A stretch of 64,000 bases of DNA from Camarhynchus parvulus (Eukaryota; Chordata; Aves; Passeriformes; Thraupidae): contig NC_044600.1 of NCBI RefSeq assembly GCF_901933205.1, positions 8,160,501 to 8,224,500 on the forward strand. The letters are read 5' to 3'. Of the stretch, positions 46,477-58,639 are shown piece by piece. The position numbers were made by a program, and so were the translations under genes. Below the pieces are notes generated by a model. That model searched no databases, had not been told where the DNA came from, and saw only the letters and a list, made by a program, of their open reading frames with translations. Within the stretch, counting starts at the first letter, position 1; each line of letters starts with the position of its first letter.

Positions 46477-49400
46477 TGGCTCTTTCCCCTCCTGTCTCAG
46501 CTCCTGCCCCTCTCTGGCCCTCTGTGCTGTTCTGTGGCATCCCCTGCACACACTCACCCAGCTTGGCTGCTTCTGCCGCCTCACTCTTCCCACAGAGCCC
46601 TTGTGCTTGTGTTTCACACCTGGGGGTCTGCAAGGACAAGCCAGGTGAGCAAGTTCATCAACATCCTCCTTTGGTTTGTTGTCCCAGGCTGCTCACTTTT
46701 GTTCCACAATAAAGGGGCTGCTCTGAATTATCTCTGCGCTAACTGTACCCACACCTGCATTGGTATGGGCAGTTTGTGCAGAGGATAACTGAAATTTCTG
46801 GCTCTGGATTGAAGTCTTCCTTGCAGATTGTCACTGTCACATCACAGATGCTTCTTCTGTTCATTTTGTTGATGGGTGAAAGCAATGAAGTTTGAACTTT
46901 GTTCAAATTTTCCTAGCTTGGCAGCATAAGAGCTCTAATAGGGGTTCAGGCTGGCTGTTAGGTACAAATTATGTGTCAGTTCAGTGCTTTCCCTGCTGTC
47001 TTCTCTTGCCAATAATTTGCTACAGCACACAGAATTCCTGTCATCCCGTCAGCCTGCCTCCTTCCAAAGTCACTTCAGTGCCCATGCTCAGCTCCTGTCT
47101 CTTCCCCTCTCTGCAGGGAGCTGCTGTCCCACACAGAAGCATCACAATTCTCTCTGGGAGAGCTCAGCTGAGCCCCAGACAGCCCCACTGTGACCCCTGG
47201 AGCACACCCAGAGGTTGCTCACACAGGCTGGAACATGATGTGGCCACAGAGCCAGGATGAGGCAATTTGCCCTGGAGTTACCAGCCCAGTCCAGGGAATA
47301 TTATCTACTGGTCAGAACTCGAGACTGAGAGACTGTGAGCACAGCCCAAATTCTGCCTTTGGTTTTTTGTAAGATCTTGGATAAAATGGTTCTTAACCCT
47401 ATTTTTCATTTGCTAAAGGGTGGATGAAAATACTTCCCAGAGGAGTTAGGTGTTAGATTGATTGTTTCATGATCACAAAGCCTTTGATATCCTTTAATCA
47501 AAGAGTTGTTAAGGGTTTTAAAGGTTGTTATAATCTGTGGAAGAGATGTTAATTCTCTGTGTGCAGCCTATGCAGAACATGGAGTCTCTAATGTTATTTG
47601 GGGACTAAATATTAAGTGCTCCCTTCAAGATGCTGACAGAAGTTACCTTTCAGCCTCACACACGAGCTGATTAGAGTATAGTGTGCTTTGAAAGCTTCTT
47701 CACTTCTCATTAAACCCTCTCTTCCTGAGTCACCTCATAAGAGGCTAATTTACATGAAGTCTGGGCCACATTAGGGTCTGGATTTCTCATGGAAATACAT
47801 CTTGGTAGCAAAAGCAAAATCCCTTCTGCCCTCCGCATAAGAATCACTAATTCTCTCCTCCACATCATAAATCCCAAGGCATGCTCTGAATCCCAAATAA
47901 GTTTGATTTAGAAAGAAATGAGGTGCACGTTCTTCCTTTGACAGTTTTTATCCCTGCCTTGGCTTGACTGTATTTCTCCATTAAAAGAGGGCACCAGAGA
48001 TTTGCAAATCCCTCTGTGCAGTGTGAGCACACTCTGAACTGGTGCTCTATCCTCCAGCCAAATTCTTGAGCCCACCCTGCCATGCTGAGCATGGTGGGTA
48101 CCCCACTACCCTCAAATTTAGCTCTGCTGCTCCATCAGCAGGTCCAGCAGCAGCTCTTGGTGCTCCCACCCCAGCAAACCACTTTGAATATCCACAGTGG
48201 ATACTCACAGCCAGGAAAACATTTACCACCCACTGCTGTGTACAAAGGAATTACTTTGCAGTCCTAGAAATTGCAAAACTCATCTAATATAAAATACATT
48301 GTTCTGTCTTTGTGTTTGTCCTGAAGAAAACCCTTAAAACCTTGTAAAGCCAATTACACTATATCAAAATGAATTAGAGGAGTTTATAGAATACCTACCG
48401 TGAGAATCTGGCTCAGCTTGACAAACTGTATTTTTATTATTGTTATTTATTTGCTTTACTGCTTAGTCTGTAGCTATACAATAATATTGCAAAGAAGAGA
48501 AAATGCTGACAGGTCATGTTCTGCTTCCATTGGCAGTGCTGATGCTTTATATTTATATGACAAATATCCTGGTAAAGCCTGGTAACTTTTACTTTGTTTC
48601 CTTTTTTTAGACATTGTTTTATACCTCTTTGGAGCAGCCTTATTAACCTCTGAATTTCTCCAGTGGCACTGAAATGATCAAAAAGTTTCTTGTGGTGAGC
48701 ACTGCAAAGCTGTCCTTCCCTCAGCACCACAAACGCTGCAGGTCCTTTCTTCAGGGAAACAAAATATATTGCAGAACACTGTTCTTTGTGTTTGCAAGAA
48801 TGTGATGTCATTACTTTCAATTTTCAAATTCTGCTTGCTTCCTATAACAAAATCTTCCAAAATGTCATATTTTTAACATTTGCTGGGCTGACTACTTCTA
48901 AATTGGACCTGTTTCAATCAATGTTATTTATGGAACTTCAAAACCTTGAATACTTCCAAGACAGTAGAGGAAAGTACATTTACTTTTCATTATTTTATAA
49001 ACAAATAAAACAATATTGATTATGTTAAATCAATATTATTGTACTGTTCACCTACCCATTTCCCTTTGGGCCTGAGCAAGGAAATGCTTCTGGCATTACA
49101 TGCAAGTTGAAAACCTGTGGGACTGAAGAAAGTGTGAGGTTTTATTTTGTGGGGAATTTTCCCACACATAACGAAGCAGATTTTTTCTTTTTTTCTTTTT
49201 TTTTTTTCTCTGGAGGAAACCAAGAAATTCCCATCCAAACAAATAATGAAATGTTAGTTTTAAAATTACCAAGGCAAGGGTTCTGAAGCAAGTGGGCTGG
49301 CAAAAAATGACATCTTTTTGGGGAACTTCACACAGCCTCCATTGAAGAGTGGACAAACATGATGCATTCATACAAGAGCTGCCATTCCCCTTTTTCTCTC

Positions 49401-51030
49401 TGTGTTTCTGCCTGGAAAAACCTTTGGACTCTGACTGCTCTCTTCTTCCTCTCCCTTCTTCACATTCTCCACTTTTTTTCTTAGAGTCCCAGAATCTCTG
49501 CAGCTCCAGCAGGAGCCTCAGAGGGTGCCCAGGGGAGGAGCACGGATGTGGAGGTGTCCTGCAGGCAGAATCTCTGACCAAGCCACCCCCTGGGAGGAGC
49601 TCCCAGTGCCCAGCTGGGACCCAGTGCAAACCCCCCAGCTCTCCCTCCACCCATGAGGAGCTCCCCTGTGCTGTCACTGCCAGCCAAGGGGCACTGAGGC
49701 TCTCCCTGCTGTCAGCAGGGCTGTGGGACCTGGCAGCCCCTCTCACCTCTGCTCAGACAGACACTGGGAAATGCTCAGAGCTCTCCAGAAGGGCTCAGCT
49801 CTAAAGGCTGCTCAATGCTCTGATTTCTGCCCTTCCAGACCCTCAGGTCTGGCTCAGCAAACCATTTCTCACTGAATTAAGGGGAGTTTAAGTATGTGCT
49901 TATGCACTTCAATGAACAGAGAGAGCCTGCTGAATCAAAGGAACTATTAAGAGCAGAGGCCCTTAAAAGCAAGGATTTTTTTTTCCCTGTAAAAGTATCT
50001 GTTATTTATTCCCAAGTTCTTATCTTGTTTATAACAAAGAATGAACAAAATTCCTTTCCCAAGGCTGGATGGTCCTGGAGCATATCCACACCAAACAGGG
50101 ACAAAAATAAGCTTCATTTTAGACAGAATAAATAAGTAAATGCTTCTTAGTCTCTTGCCTTCTGTCTCTCTCTTTTTTTCATATTCTTCTATACACAGCA
50201 AGCATAAGATGTTATGGCCTTATCCAAAGTCTTCTGGACTTCATGGAATTCTTTCTGTTGGCTTGAATGGGTTTTGGAGCAGACCTGGTGGCAGAGTATG
50301 GCAATATCTTTATAGAGGCTTCTCCTCTACTGCCTAGAAAAAGGAATATTATTAAAATACCAGCCCAAAACACAGCCCCCAAGAACTGTCAATATTCACT
50401 GTGTTACCTAATTTACAATTACCCTGTTTTCTTGCTGAACATTCTTTAGGAGCATCAAATCTGTAGCACTGGATAGGCTTCCAACTTCTGGCTCATTTTA
50501 TAGACAATCTTTAAACAACAATTGTTTGAAGTACATCATACACAAAGGTGAAAACAGTACCTCCCAAGCATTATCATAAACCATCTTTAAGAGGAATGTG
50601 CCCCAAACCAGAAGTCCCCATGGTTGCAGTAAGGATGTTTGCTGCTGGTGGCTTCTGTCACTGGGCAAGGCACAGCCTGACAAGCTGGGGTGGTGGGGCT
50701 GCACAGTCAGGGTGGTGTCCTGGCCTCTCCCCTGATAAATCCAGCTGATAAAGCCACCATGGCTTTGGTGAGACAGGGGAACACAAAATGCCCATATGCC
50801 CTTCTGTGTCAGCTGATGAATTCCACATGATTGAGCTGGGACATTTTTGCCACCAAGGCCTGACCGAGCTGTCACTGCTGCCACACTGGAGGGCTGCTAT
50901 GGAGGTGATTCCCACTGAAGGACAAACTCACGGCTCTTGTGCCACCCGTGTCCCACAGATGGATACATTTCACTGTTTGACAGTGATTTTCCAGGTGCTC
51001 CCTGTGGAAACACTTGGCCTCTTGCATGTC

Positions 51031-51475
51031 ACAGAGCGGCTCAAGTGTGTCCAGAGCAGGATACAGAGCTGTGGAAAGGTCTGGAGCATAAATCTGATGA
51101 GGAGCAGCTGGGGGGCTTAGCCTGGAGAAAAGGAGGCTTGGAGGGGACCTCCTCTCTCTCTATAAATCCATGAAAGGAAGGCGTAGCTCAGGTGTGGCTC
51201 AGTCTCTTCCCCCAAGTAACAAACAACAGGACACAAAGAAATGGCCTCAAACTATTCCATGGGAAGCTTAGATTGGATTAGGAAAAAAATATTCACTGAA
51301 AGGGCTGTCAAGCACTGCCCAGGTAAGTGGTGGGGTCACCATCCCCAGAGGTCTACAAAAACCATGTGGCTGTGGCACCTGGGGACTTGGGTCAGTGGTG
51401 GGCTTGGCAGAGCTGGGTTAACAGCTGGAGTTGATCATTTTAGAGATCTTCCCCTAAAAAATTCTATGATTCTGT
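51031..51475 (+). mobile_element. CR1 LINE 3' fragment (about 440 bp)
   Basis: The order of blocks matches the CR1 3' region: GTGTGTCCAGAGCAGG, TGGAGCATAAATCTGATGAG, CTTAGCCTGGAGAAAAGGAG, CTCTTCCCCCAAGTAACAAA, TTAGATTGGATTAGGAAAAA, TTCACTGAAAGGGCTGTCAA, GTGGTGGGCTTGGCAGAG, then the tail ATTCTATGATTCTGT. It is 5'-truncated and diverged, with a small apparent deletion around the GCACTG..GCCCAG junction. It is the largest mobile-element copy in the window. Confidence 0.92.
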
Positions 51476-51842
51476 ACTGGTGTCACACAAACTGAGTCAA
51501 CAAGAGGCCCCCGAGCTCAGTCCCCATCCCCACACTAAAAGCACAGGGGTACAGGCAGGTCTGATTCATGTATATATTGTTGTAGTACTCAACATACACT
51601 CAGAAATCTTAAAGCAGATTGTGACTTGGCATCTATAACTAAAAGATATTGATACACAGACACTCAGTGTACTTTTGCAAAAGGACTGAAAACCTGTTCT
51701 TTTCATGTTTCCTCAAAACAAACATGACTGCATTTTGCTTTAGGATAACTACTGCTCTGAGACATATTATCATTGGGTAAATGAATTTGGTACCAATATT
51801 AAATCCTTGTAAATAAAAGAAGCAGACCAACCTGCATATGTT

Positions 51843-51857
<15 letters not shown>

Positions 51858-51874
<17 letters not shown>
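51858..51874 (+). repeat. T17 homopolymer with TTTC-rich lead-in
   Basis: TTTTCTTTTCTTTC-like sequence runs into seventeen T residues. On the minus strand it is an A-rich tract. No retroposon body is recognised next to it. Confidence 0.88.
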
Positions 51875-53606
51875 GTTTGCATGCTTAATACAGAACTAGC
51901 AGGTTTAAAATCTCACTGAACATTCTATGTGAATTAATCAGATTCTAGAGTAAAGTGGGAAGGAAAATAATGAAAAGTACAGCTTTTCATTTAAACATAT
52001 GCAGCTCTTTTCATGCAGGGTTTTCATTTAGGATATTTTTTCTGTTTTTTAAATTACACTTTGCATTAAAGAACATAGCCAGTGTAAACACAGTCTGTAA
52101 CACTTATAAAACAGTGCAAATTTTGTAAATTTTTGGGAGGAAGTTGAAATACATATATTTATAATGGAGGTAAAATCGCTTTCTTTCTCAGTAGAAAAAT
52201 ACGTCTATTAAACACCTATGTTTGAACTTAACTTCACAAAAGAGCAAGTTATAGTTCTATACTGTGTAATAAATTAATATCTTTTCTAGATTTCCACTTT
52301 CAGTGTTAGTGTCAAATGCATAATAATATTAGAAAAAAATGAGAGAAACATTATTATTTTGAACCTAATGAAAAATCTTACAGACAATGACTGGTGAAGG
52401 AGGGCACAGAACAAAGAACTTGGGAAAGAAGCAATGGAAAAATACTGACCTCTATGAATTATTGCACATTTGAGATCATTTTCATGGCCTTTGGGCCAGT
52501 TCTGGATACTTTTAAGTCTTAGGTCAGTGTTTGTTTCCATTTGACTGTAGGGTACAATTTAGGAACCACTGCAAAATGTCAAGGATTTACTGAATTTGTT
52601 TGCTGATGAAACCACAGGCAGCTGAGTGCAGAGTGCTAACTTTTATTCATGCAATCAAAGAGAAAAATGCTAAAGACATACTGAAGCACAGGCAAGGTTG
52701 CCTGCCTTAAAAATATTTTTGGGAACTTGCTCCAGCAGATGTTATTGAGACAAAACTCTCATGTCTTCTGTGTTTTCATTAGAGCCATGCCAAAACCTGC
52801 AAAACTGGCTTTTGCTTTCATTATTTAGAGCTTTTTCCTTTAATACAGTTGTCTCCATAGCCTGACTCTGCAACCCTTACCCAGCTGAGTGTGGAAATCT
52901 CCATGAAACACTCTGGTACTCACTGAGCAGCAATCCCTGATGCTGAGCACCTGTGGAACAATTCTCATCCACCAGCAGCAGGAATGCTAAATGACAGGAT
53001 CCTATTTGACTGATGGGATCACTCACACAAGTGTGAAATCCAAGACCTTGCCAGTTGCTTAAAAATATCACTTTTCACTAGTTACACAGAGAGCAGAAAT
53101 ATTCCTGCTTCTGCCATATCTAAAAGGTACATAAATTGGCAGGTAGATAAACAAGAGAGAAAACTGTTTCAGGTGATTATCACTGCAACAGAAGTAAGAC
53201 TTACTAGTAAACCTGAATAATTCAGCACTTAATCTCTGAATATTGCTGTAGTTTTCTATTGCTGATGTTCTCACAAAAAAGGTTAATTTCAAATTGTAAC
53301 TACTGGTTTTGGAAAAAAATCCTACATAAAATTACTTTACTACAAATCTTAGATCTTAAGAAATTTCAGATTAATGAATTGGCCAATAGACAGCTAAGTT
53401 TATACTTAAACTGTTTGGAAAAAGTCATTAAAAATCTGCAAAAAATTGTGAAATAATCTGTAGTTGACAGAAAAATTGTTTAAAATCCTCCTAAACATCT
53501 TCCAGTATTCTAGTAAGTTGTTTAATAAAACCACATTGCTAACCATTGACTAGGAACAGAACATGCCTCAGTAATAAAATGAAGAGATGCTGATAGGAGC
53601 AGGTGA

Positions 53607-53612
53607 TTTATT
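53607..53612 (-). promoter_or_regulatory. Candidate IL1RAPL2 poly(A) signal
   Basis: The first AATAAA hexamer I find on the minus strand downstream of the IL1RAPL2 stop, 584 bp past it. It would give a 3' UTR of about 0.6 kb. Other candidates farther downstream (ATTAAA at 53526-53521, AATAAA at 52647-52642) cannot be excluded. Confidence 0.35.
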
Positions 53613-54195
53613 TTGTAACTGTTACTATGCACTTCATTGATAAAGCTTTGTCTGCATTGTTTCAGCTGGGCATCTTCTAAAAAGTATTTGCAAGACAATG
53701 TTACCAGGAAGGTTTCCTTCTCCTTCCTTTCAAGATGATTCACCCCTTGTGGTCTGTGCAGGAGATACTAATTTTTATAGCATGATTAGAATTTCAAACT
53801 GTACTGTAGTCTATATGAAAAACCCAACAACTTCTGTGTATTCCAAATACTGTTACTTAAATATGCATGGATGTTGGAGATCATACACAGTGACCTTTTA
53901 TCCGTCCCAGATTGTAAACCTACTGTGAAGTGACGGGATGCGTTTTTCTCTCCCCCCTCCTTTTTAAAGAAGCAATAAAACTGTACATTAAAAGACAGGA
54001 AGGACATTACTGAGTTACAAAAGAATGCTCCCTTCGTCAATAATTTGTAAATGTAAACAAAACAGTTCAAGTAGAAAAGCAAACAAGTGTGCTGCTGCTT
54101 TGAATATGTTTTCTCACCCCATGCGGGTAGGGCAAAGTTCTTTACAGGCGTCTCTTCATGGTGGCCATGAAGCATCTCCAAAGAGCCCTGATGTT

Positions 54196-54893
54196 CTACC
54201 AGATATCACTGGTGAAGCTGAGCTCCTTGGCCGACAAAGGTAGCAAGGGGCTGTTCCTGTGGAACTCCTGGGGGTCCTTGACGGCGTTGTTGAGAGGTAG
54301 CTGTCCGTTGAGGAGCGCCAGGGGGATGTTACAGTACGTGTGGTGGTTGCTGATGGAGGCCAGGGGCAGCGTGGCTGCCGACACATCGCACTCGTAGCCG
54401 CGGCAGAAGTGCCGGGTGTGCACGGAGTCTGCCTGCTGGAAGCCGCCCAGGCCCGCCCGCGACTCCACCAGCGTGGCAGAGGTGCCCGTGACGGCAAGAG
54501 AGGGCACAGTCTGCAGGTCTCCAAAGAGGCCCTGCTCTGCAGAATCCAGGACCTGATGCCGAGACATCACCTCCTTTTTCTTCCCTGGCATTTCAAAGAC
54601 TAGGCGCTTCCAAAACTTAGAGTTTAGTTTGCTGCTTTTTGGTCCTTTCCACTTGACCACTGAGAGAAGTTTGATGGTGTGCTTTAGTGATTCCACTTCG
54701 TGATAATTCACCTTCCCTTTTAATTCAGTACACTCAATCAAAATAACTTTGATTTCTCCACTGACTAGCATGTTATGGAGTCTGTTTTCCATCTCAAAAA
54801 TACTCCATCCTCTCCTGAGAACATAGTCTGGAGTTAACACGATAATGAGTCTTCTGCTTTGCTCAACACATCTTGTGAGATCTTCAATGTAGG
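54196..54893 (-). CDS. IL1RAPL2: IL1RAPL2 terminal exon (C-terminal TIR half and tail)
   Basis: This terminal coding exon carries 2 nt completing a split codon, 231 codons and a TAG stop (54198-54196). The acceptor is TATAATTTGTAG|CC. It begins YIEDLTRCVEQSRRLIIVL, continues RRGWSIFE, and holds TIR box 3 (FW, codons at 54615-54610). After the TIR comes a tail of about 130 residues with EQGLFGDLQ, HTYCNIPL and the end SFTSDIW. The long tail separates IL1RAPL1/IL1RAPL2 from other IL-1 receptors. From memory, IL1RAPL1 ends SSVIW and IL1RAPL2 ends TSDIW, which favours IL1RAPL2, as does the NRK neighbour. IL1RAPL proteins are single-pass neuronal receptors; IL1RAPL1 organises synapses through PTP-delta outside and scaffold or RhoGAP partners inside. 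The same role for IL1RAPL2 is by analogy. Confidence 0.9.
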
Positions 54894-57800
54894 CTACAAA
54901 TTATAGAAAGAGAGAAAGAGTAAAGAATAAAGAAGTCTATTGTATTAAAACATCAGGCTTGCAATCAAGTATAACAAAATCCTGCATTTTACTGATCCAC
55001 ACCATTTAAAATAATGGGCATTTCAATATATTCCAACAAAAATAGGATTGTGTATCAGAAAATATTTATATTTATATTTATGGAGTACACATAGAAAACT
55101 CCTTAATAACACCCTCCATCCTTTGCTATTTTCCCCTGTTCATTGCAGCAGGATGACATTTACATAACACCCTTGCTGTGAAGGTGCATTAGTGAATAAA
55201 AACACACAGTTCACTTAAGTGAAAAAAATATAGGTTGAAATCAATGCAATGTTTGTGGAAATTCTAACATTAACATTGGTTATGATTAACACTGTGCGAG
55301 GGAAGCAGGCTCTGGGGAGTGGTTCCCGTGTTCCAGATGCAAAGACATGAGCGTGCTGCAGGGTGTATGAACCATAACTTGCAAAAGCTCAAAAAGAAAT
55401 GAACCCTCATCACATGCAGAACTTGTGCTATTGCATAGAAGCATCATGGTAGCTTTTTCTTCTTTAGGTATTGACCACAAAAGCATAAGAACATTCTTTG
55501 TGGCTCAGTGGTCTGTGTTAATATCACAAACCTGTGCTTCTATGTACCCCAAGGTATTAACAGAGACTTCACAAGTGACAGGAACAAATGGAAAATTTAA
55601 ACATATTGGAAGTATTTATTTGTTGAGACATCAGTGACAAAGAAAATAGTAGAATTCTTTTATTCATGCATGCCAAGTAGTTGCATATGATCAGTGTAAG
55701 CAGAAATGCCAGTCCCATCAGCAGCTCCATGATGCCAGTTTACTGAACTTCAAAATATTTGTGAAGTTGGACTTTGATCCCTGTGTTTCACTTATCCCAG
55801 GGATGGTAGGGAAGGGAAGCCAAATACACTGGTCTGACATGGAACAGGATGGGAAAGAGATCTACTTACAGACCTGATCAAAAACCCATTCAAATGAACA
55901 GACTTCATTCAACAAACTTCAATGGGTTTTAGGTCAAGACCAGAAAAATTAAATCCCTTGAACAAAACCACTAAGGGCAGAAAATGTTCATTGGTCGCAC
56001 AGCATTACAACTGCAAGCTTTGAGACAGGATATCTTTGTGTTTTTAAACTACATGAACCTCTTGACCATGCTACTGGGAATGTGCTGCCTGACCACAGAG
56101 GAGAAGCACGTGTTAGAAATGAAGACTTGGACACAAGAGCTGCACAGAACAGATCTTTACTCAGCACAGGGCAGGACCTCTCTTACACATCTGCCCTCTA
56201 GCAAGAACAATAATTACAAATAACATCATTAATCAACATCTGTTACTGCAAGACTCATTTTATAGTCCCAGGCACCATACCACAGCATGCTTATTCACAC
56301 CACTTCCAGTAAAGTAAATTGCTACAAAATAGGCCAGCAGGAACATTCTAAAATAGCTTATTTTCATGAGACTGAAGGCATAGTTAGCATCAAATCTGCC
56401 TTTACCAATGTTTTATTTCACCACTTAGCAGCAAGAAGAATTTCTTTCACAAATGGAAAAAAGAGGCAATTGCAAACATCCCACAGACACACAAAAATTT
56501 AAGACATACACATACATTACAAATGTCTATGCAACAATCCTGACTTTTAGTTAATGGTTTATGACTTTTTAATCATGCAGCATTTACAGTTGTTTTTGTT
56601 TTTTGTTTCTTGAAATACTTTACGAGGAAACCCCCCCATTGTTCTGTGTAAAATAGTTACTCATTAATGAAAAAAATTCAACATTAAAATCCATGGGAGA
56701 GGCAGTGGAGCAGGGAGAGAATCAGCAACAATGAGAAAATGATCAGCAGAACTGGTGAAACAAAACTTAAGGAAAGGTAGAAATGTTCAATACAATGGAA
56801 AGATATTATCCCAATGTATCAACAGCTCAGACTCTTCATTTTCTTCCTTTCTTTCTGCTCCCAAAAAGAAAGAATTTAGGTGGGAAGCTTCATCATTAGA
56901 GGTTGAATCTGCAAGATACAGTAAAACAACAAACTATCATGCATCTTTCCTGAGACATATTCATCCCTCCTCCAAACACTCAGAACACTGCTATGCACAA
57001 GACAATTCCCTGCAGGACACAATACTGGGCAGCACCATATGTCCAGGGTAGTGCTGAGCATGGCCATGCATATCCAAATGCATCCAATTGAGAAAAAAAC
57101 CACAAACCAACAAAACAAACAAAAAAAAATCACTCCACTTTCATCTCTTCAAATATCCAGTACCAATCATTGCAGCAGTGACAACCCAGCAATAATCCAT
57201 CACACCATCGCAATCAAAGAGTTGTCAGCCTTTGCCTTGGGCAAACAGGGTGGAAAGAAGATGGGAGAAATTCCCTATTTTCTTGGGTGGACATTTCTCT
57301 CCTCCATGCGTCTCATGTCTCTTTTGGATGCCCACCTTCCTTACTGTCTATTGCTACACATCAGAGCTCTGTCCTCAGCTGAGGAATGAACGCCTTCGTA
57401 AATGGTCTTGAGGTGATTCCTCAAATTCCATGTTTGGAGCTGGTCACTGGTGGACATGGCCAATGAACAGGGGACTTGTGGATGCATTGAGGGTAAAGGA
57501 CACTACAAGAAGCTGGAACCCCAAACTTCCAGCCATCTGGTCCAGAAGTACATAGTACTCCACTAACTTCCAGCTTGGGACTACTACTGAAGGCAGGTGA
57601 CAATCTTCCTGGAGCCTATGGCTGCACTGGGTGCACTCTACAAGATGTCAAATTTGCACCACTTGAACATTTCTGTGAAGAAAAGCATGGGGAGACAGAT
57701 TCTTGTCTCTGGAATTTCCAGCTTTTTTTTTCCCAGTGGTACCAATCTGACTGCATAAACCTCTGGGTTCCTAAATCACCTGCTCTCCTTTTACTTTAGA

Positions 57801-58618
57801 ATTGGAGACTTCCCCAAATCCAGCAGGTTCAGTTGTCTGTCTCAAGTATTTAGTCCATTAGAAGGTACTAAATCCAAGGAGTCTATATTGCAATGTGGGA
57901 TGGAGAAAGTGTTGTTTTCACCTTTCCAGCGAGCTAAGAAACTATTGTCAGGCAATGGCTCAGTTTCATTTGCAAGAAAAAAACTGAATAGGGACTTAAA
58001 GAATACTGTCACCAAGCAGTATCAACTGTAAAGCTCCAGAGCAATGTATTTCCATCAGATAAATATAATTTCGCTGTAACCTCGCTTTTGCTGCAGGAGG
58101 TGTCAACTTCAATGATATTTCATTGTAAGGGGCAGAAAAAACATTGTCTTGGCAAAGTCAGTATGGAATTATTCACCTTTAAGTCCCAGGGATTGTATTT
58201 TATCATAAATTAGAATGTAAAACTAAGATGTCAGTGTTAGATGGAACCCACTTGTTTTTAGTGAAAAAACATATTTTAGATTTTGACCATTTTCCCCCCT
58301 CCTTGAAACATCATTTTGCACTATGGTGCAAAACTCTTCCCAAAATGTTAGCAATTCCCATAGGTTAAAAAAAAAATTACATTGCGAGTGGGTCTATCAG
58401 TAACTTACTTGCATCATGTTCAATGCAATGCCCAAGGAGGAAGGACATCAAGAAGTATTATACCCAAACCCAAACATTGTTTTAGTCTTGCCAGAAAATG
58501 GCAAGCAAATTGGTCTTGACAGCAAGTATGTGCTCACCATACACTGTCTACATGTAACAACGCTGAACTGGAGTTTGAAGCACTGAAGAAGAGAATTTCG
58601 AGAAATGCATCCCATTTG

Positions 58619-58639
58619 CAATTAAATAATGTGTAATTG
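58619..58639. promoter_or_regulatory. Inverted CAATTA/TAATTG homeobox-type pair
   Basis: CAATTA and TAATTG are separated by 9 bp, an exact 6-bp inverted pair of homeodomain core words, just after ATTTG. It lies in the repeat-poor part of the last IL1RAPL2 intron. It is a motif match only and could be chance in AT-rich DNA. Confidence 0.3.

Larger units (their letters stand above)
34201..53606. other. Intergenic interval between IL1RAPL2 and NRK
   Basis: The stretch from the CpG island edge to the candidate IL1RAPL2 poly(A) signal contains no exon I can recognise on either strand. It holds one clear CR1 copy (51.03-51.48 kb), several A-rich or T-rich tracts, a G-quadruplex-capable motif and a few short tandem or palindromic repeats listed separately. 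The longer open frames here (for example 35014-35664 and 49096-49746, minus strand) show no domain and read like translated non-coding DNA. Confidence 0.7.

Noticed and set aside
49096..49746. 216-codon minus-strand open frame
   Set aside because: The translation is Ser/Gly-rich, then Lys-rich through a T-rich tract (KKKKKKRK), with no family motif; it fits chance in a G/C-richer patch.
53970..53995. AATAAA and ATTAAA close together on the plus strand (possible poly(A) site)
   Set aside because: They are on the strand opposite IL1RAPL2 and no plus-strand exon precedes them.
54340..54603. Plus-strand open frame opposite the IL1RAPL2 tail
   Set aside because: It is a shadow of the real minus-strand coding frame in GC-rich sequence.
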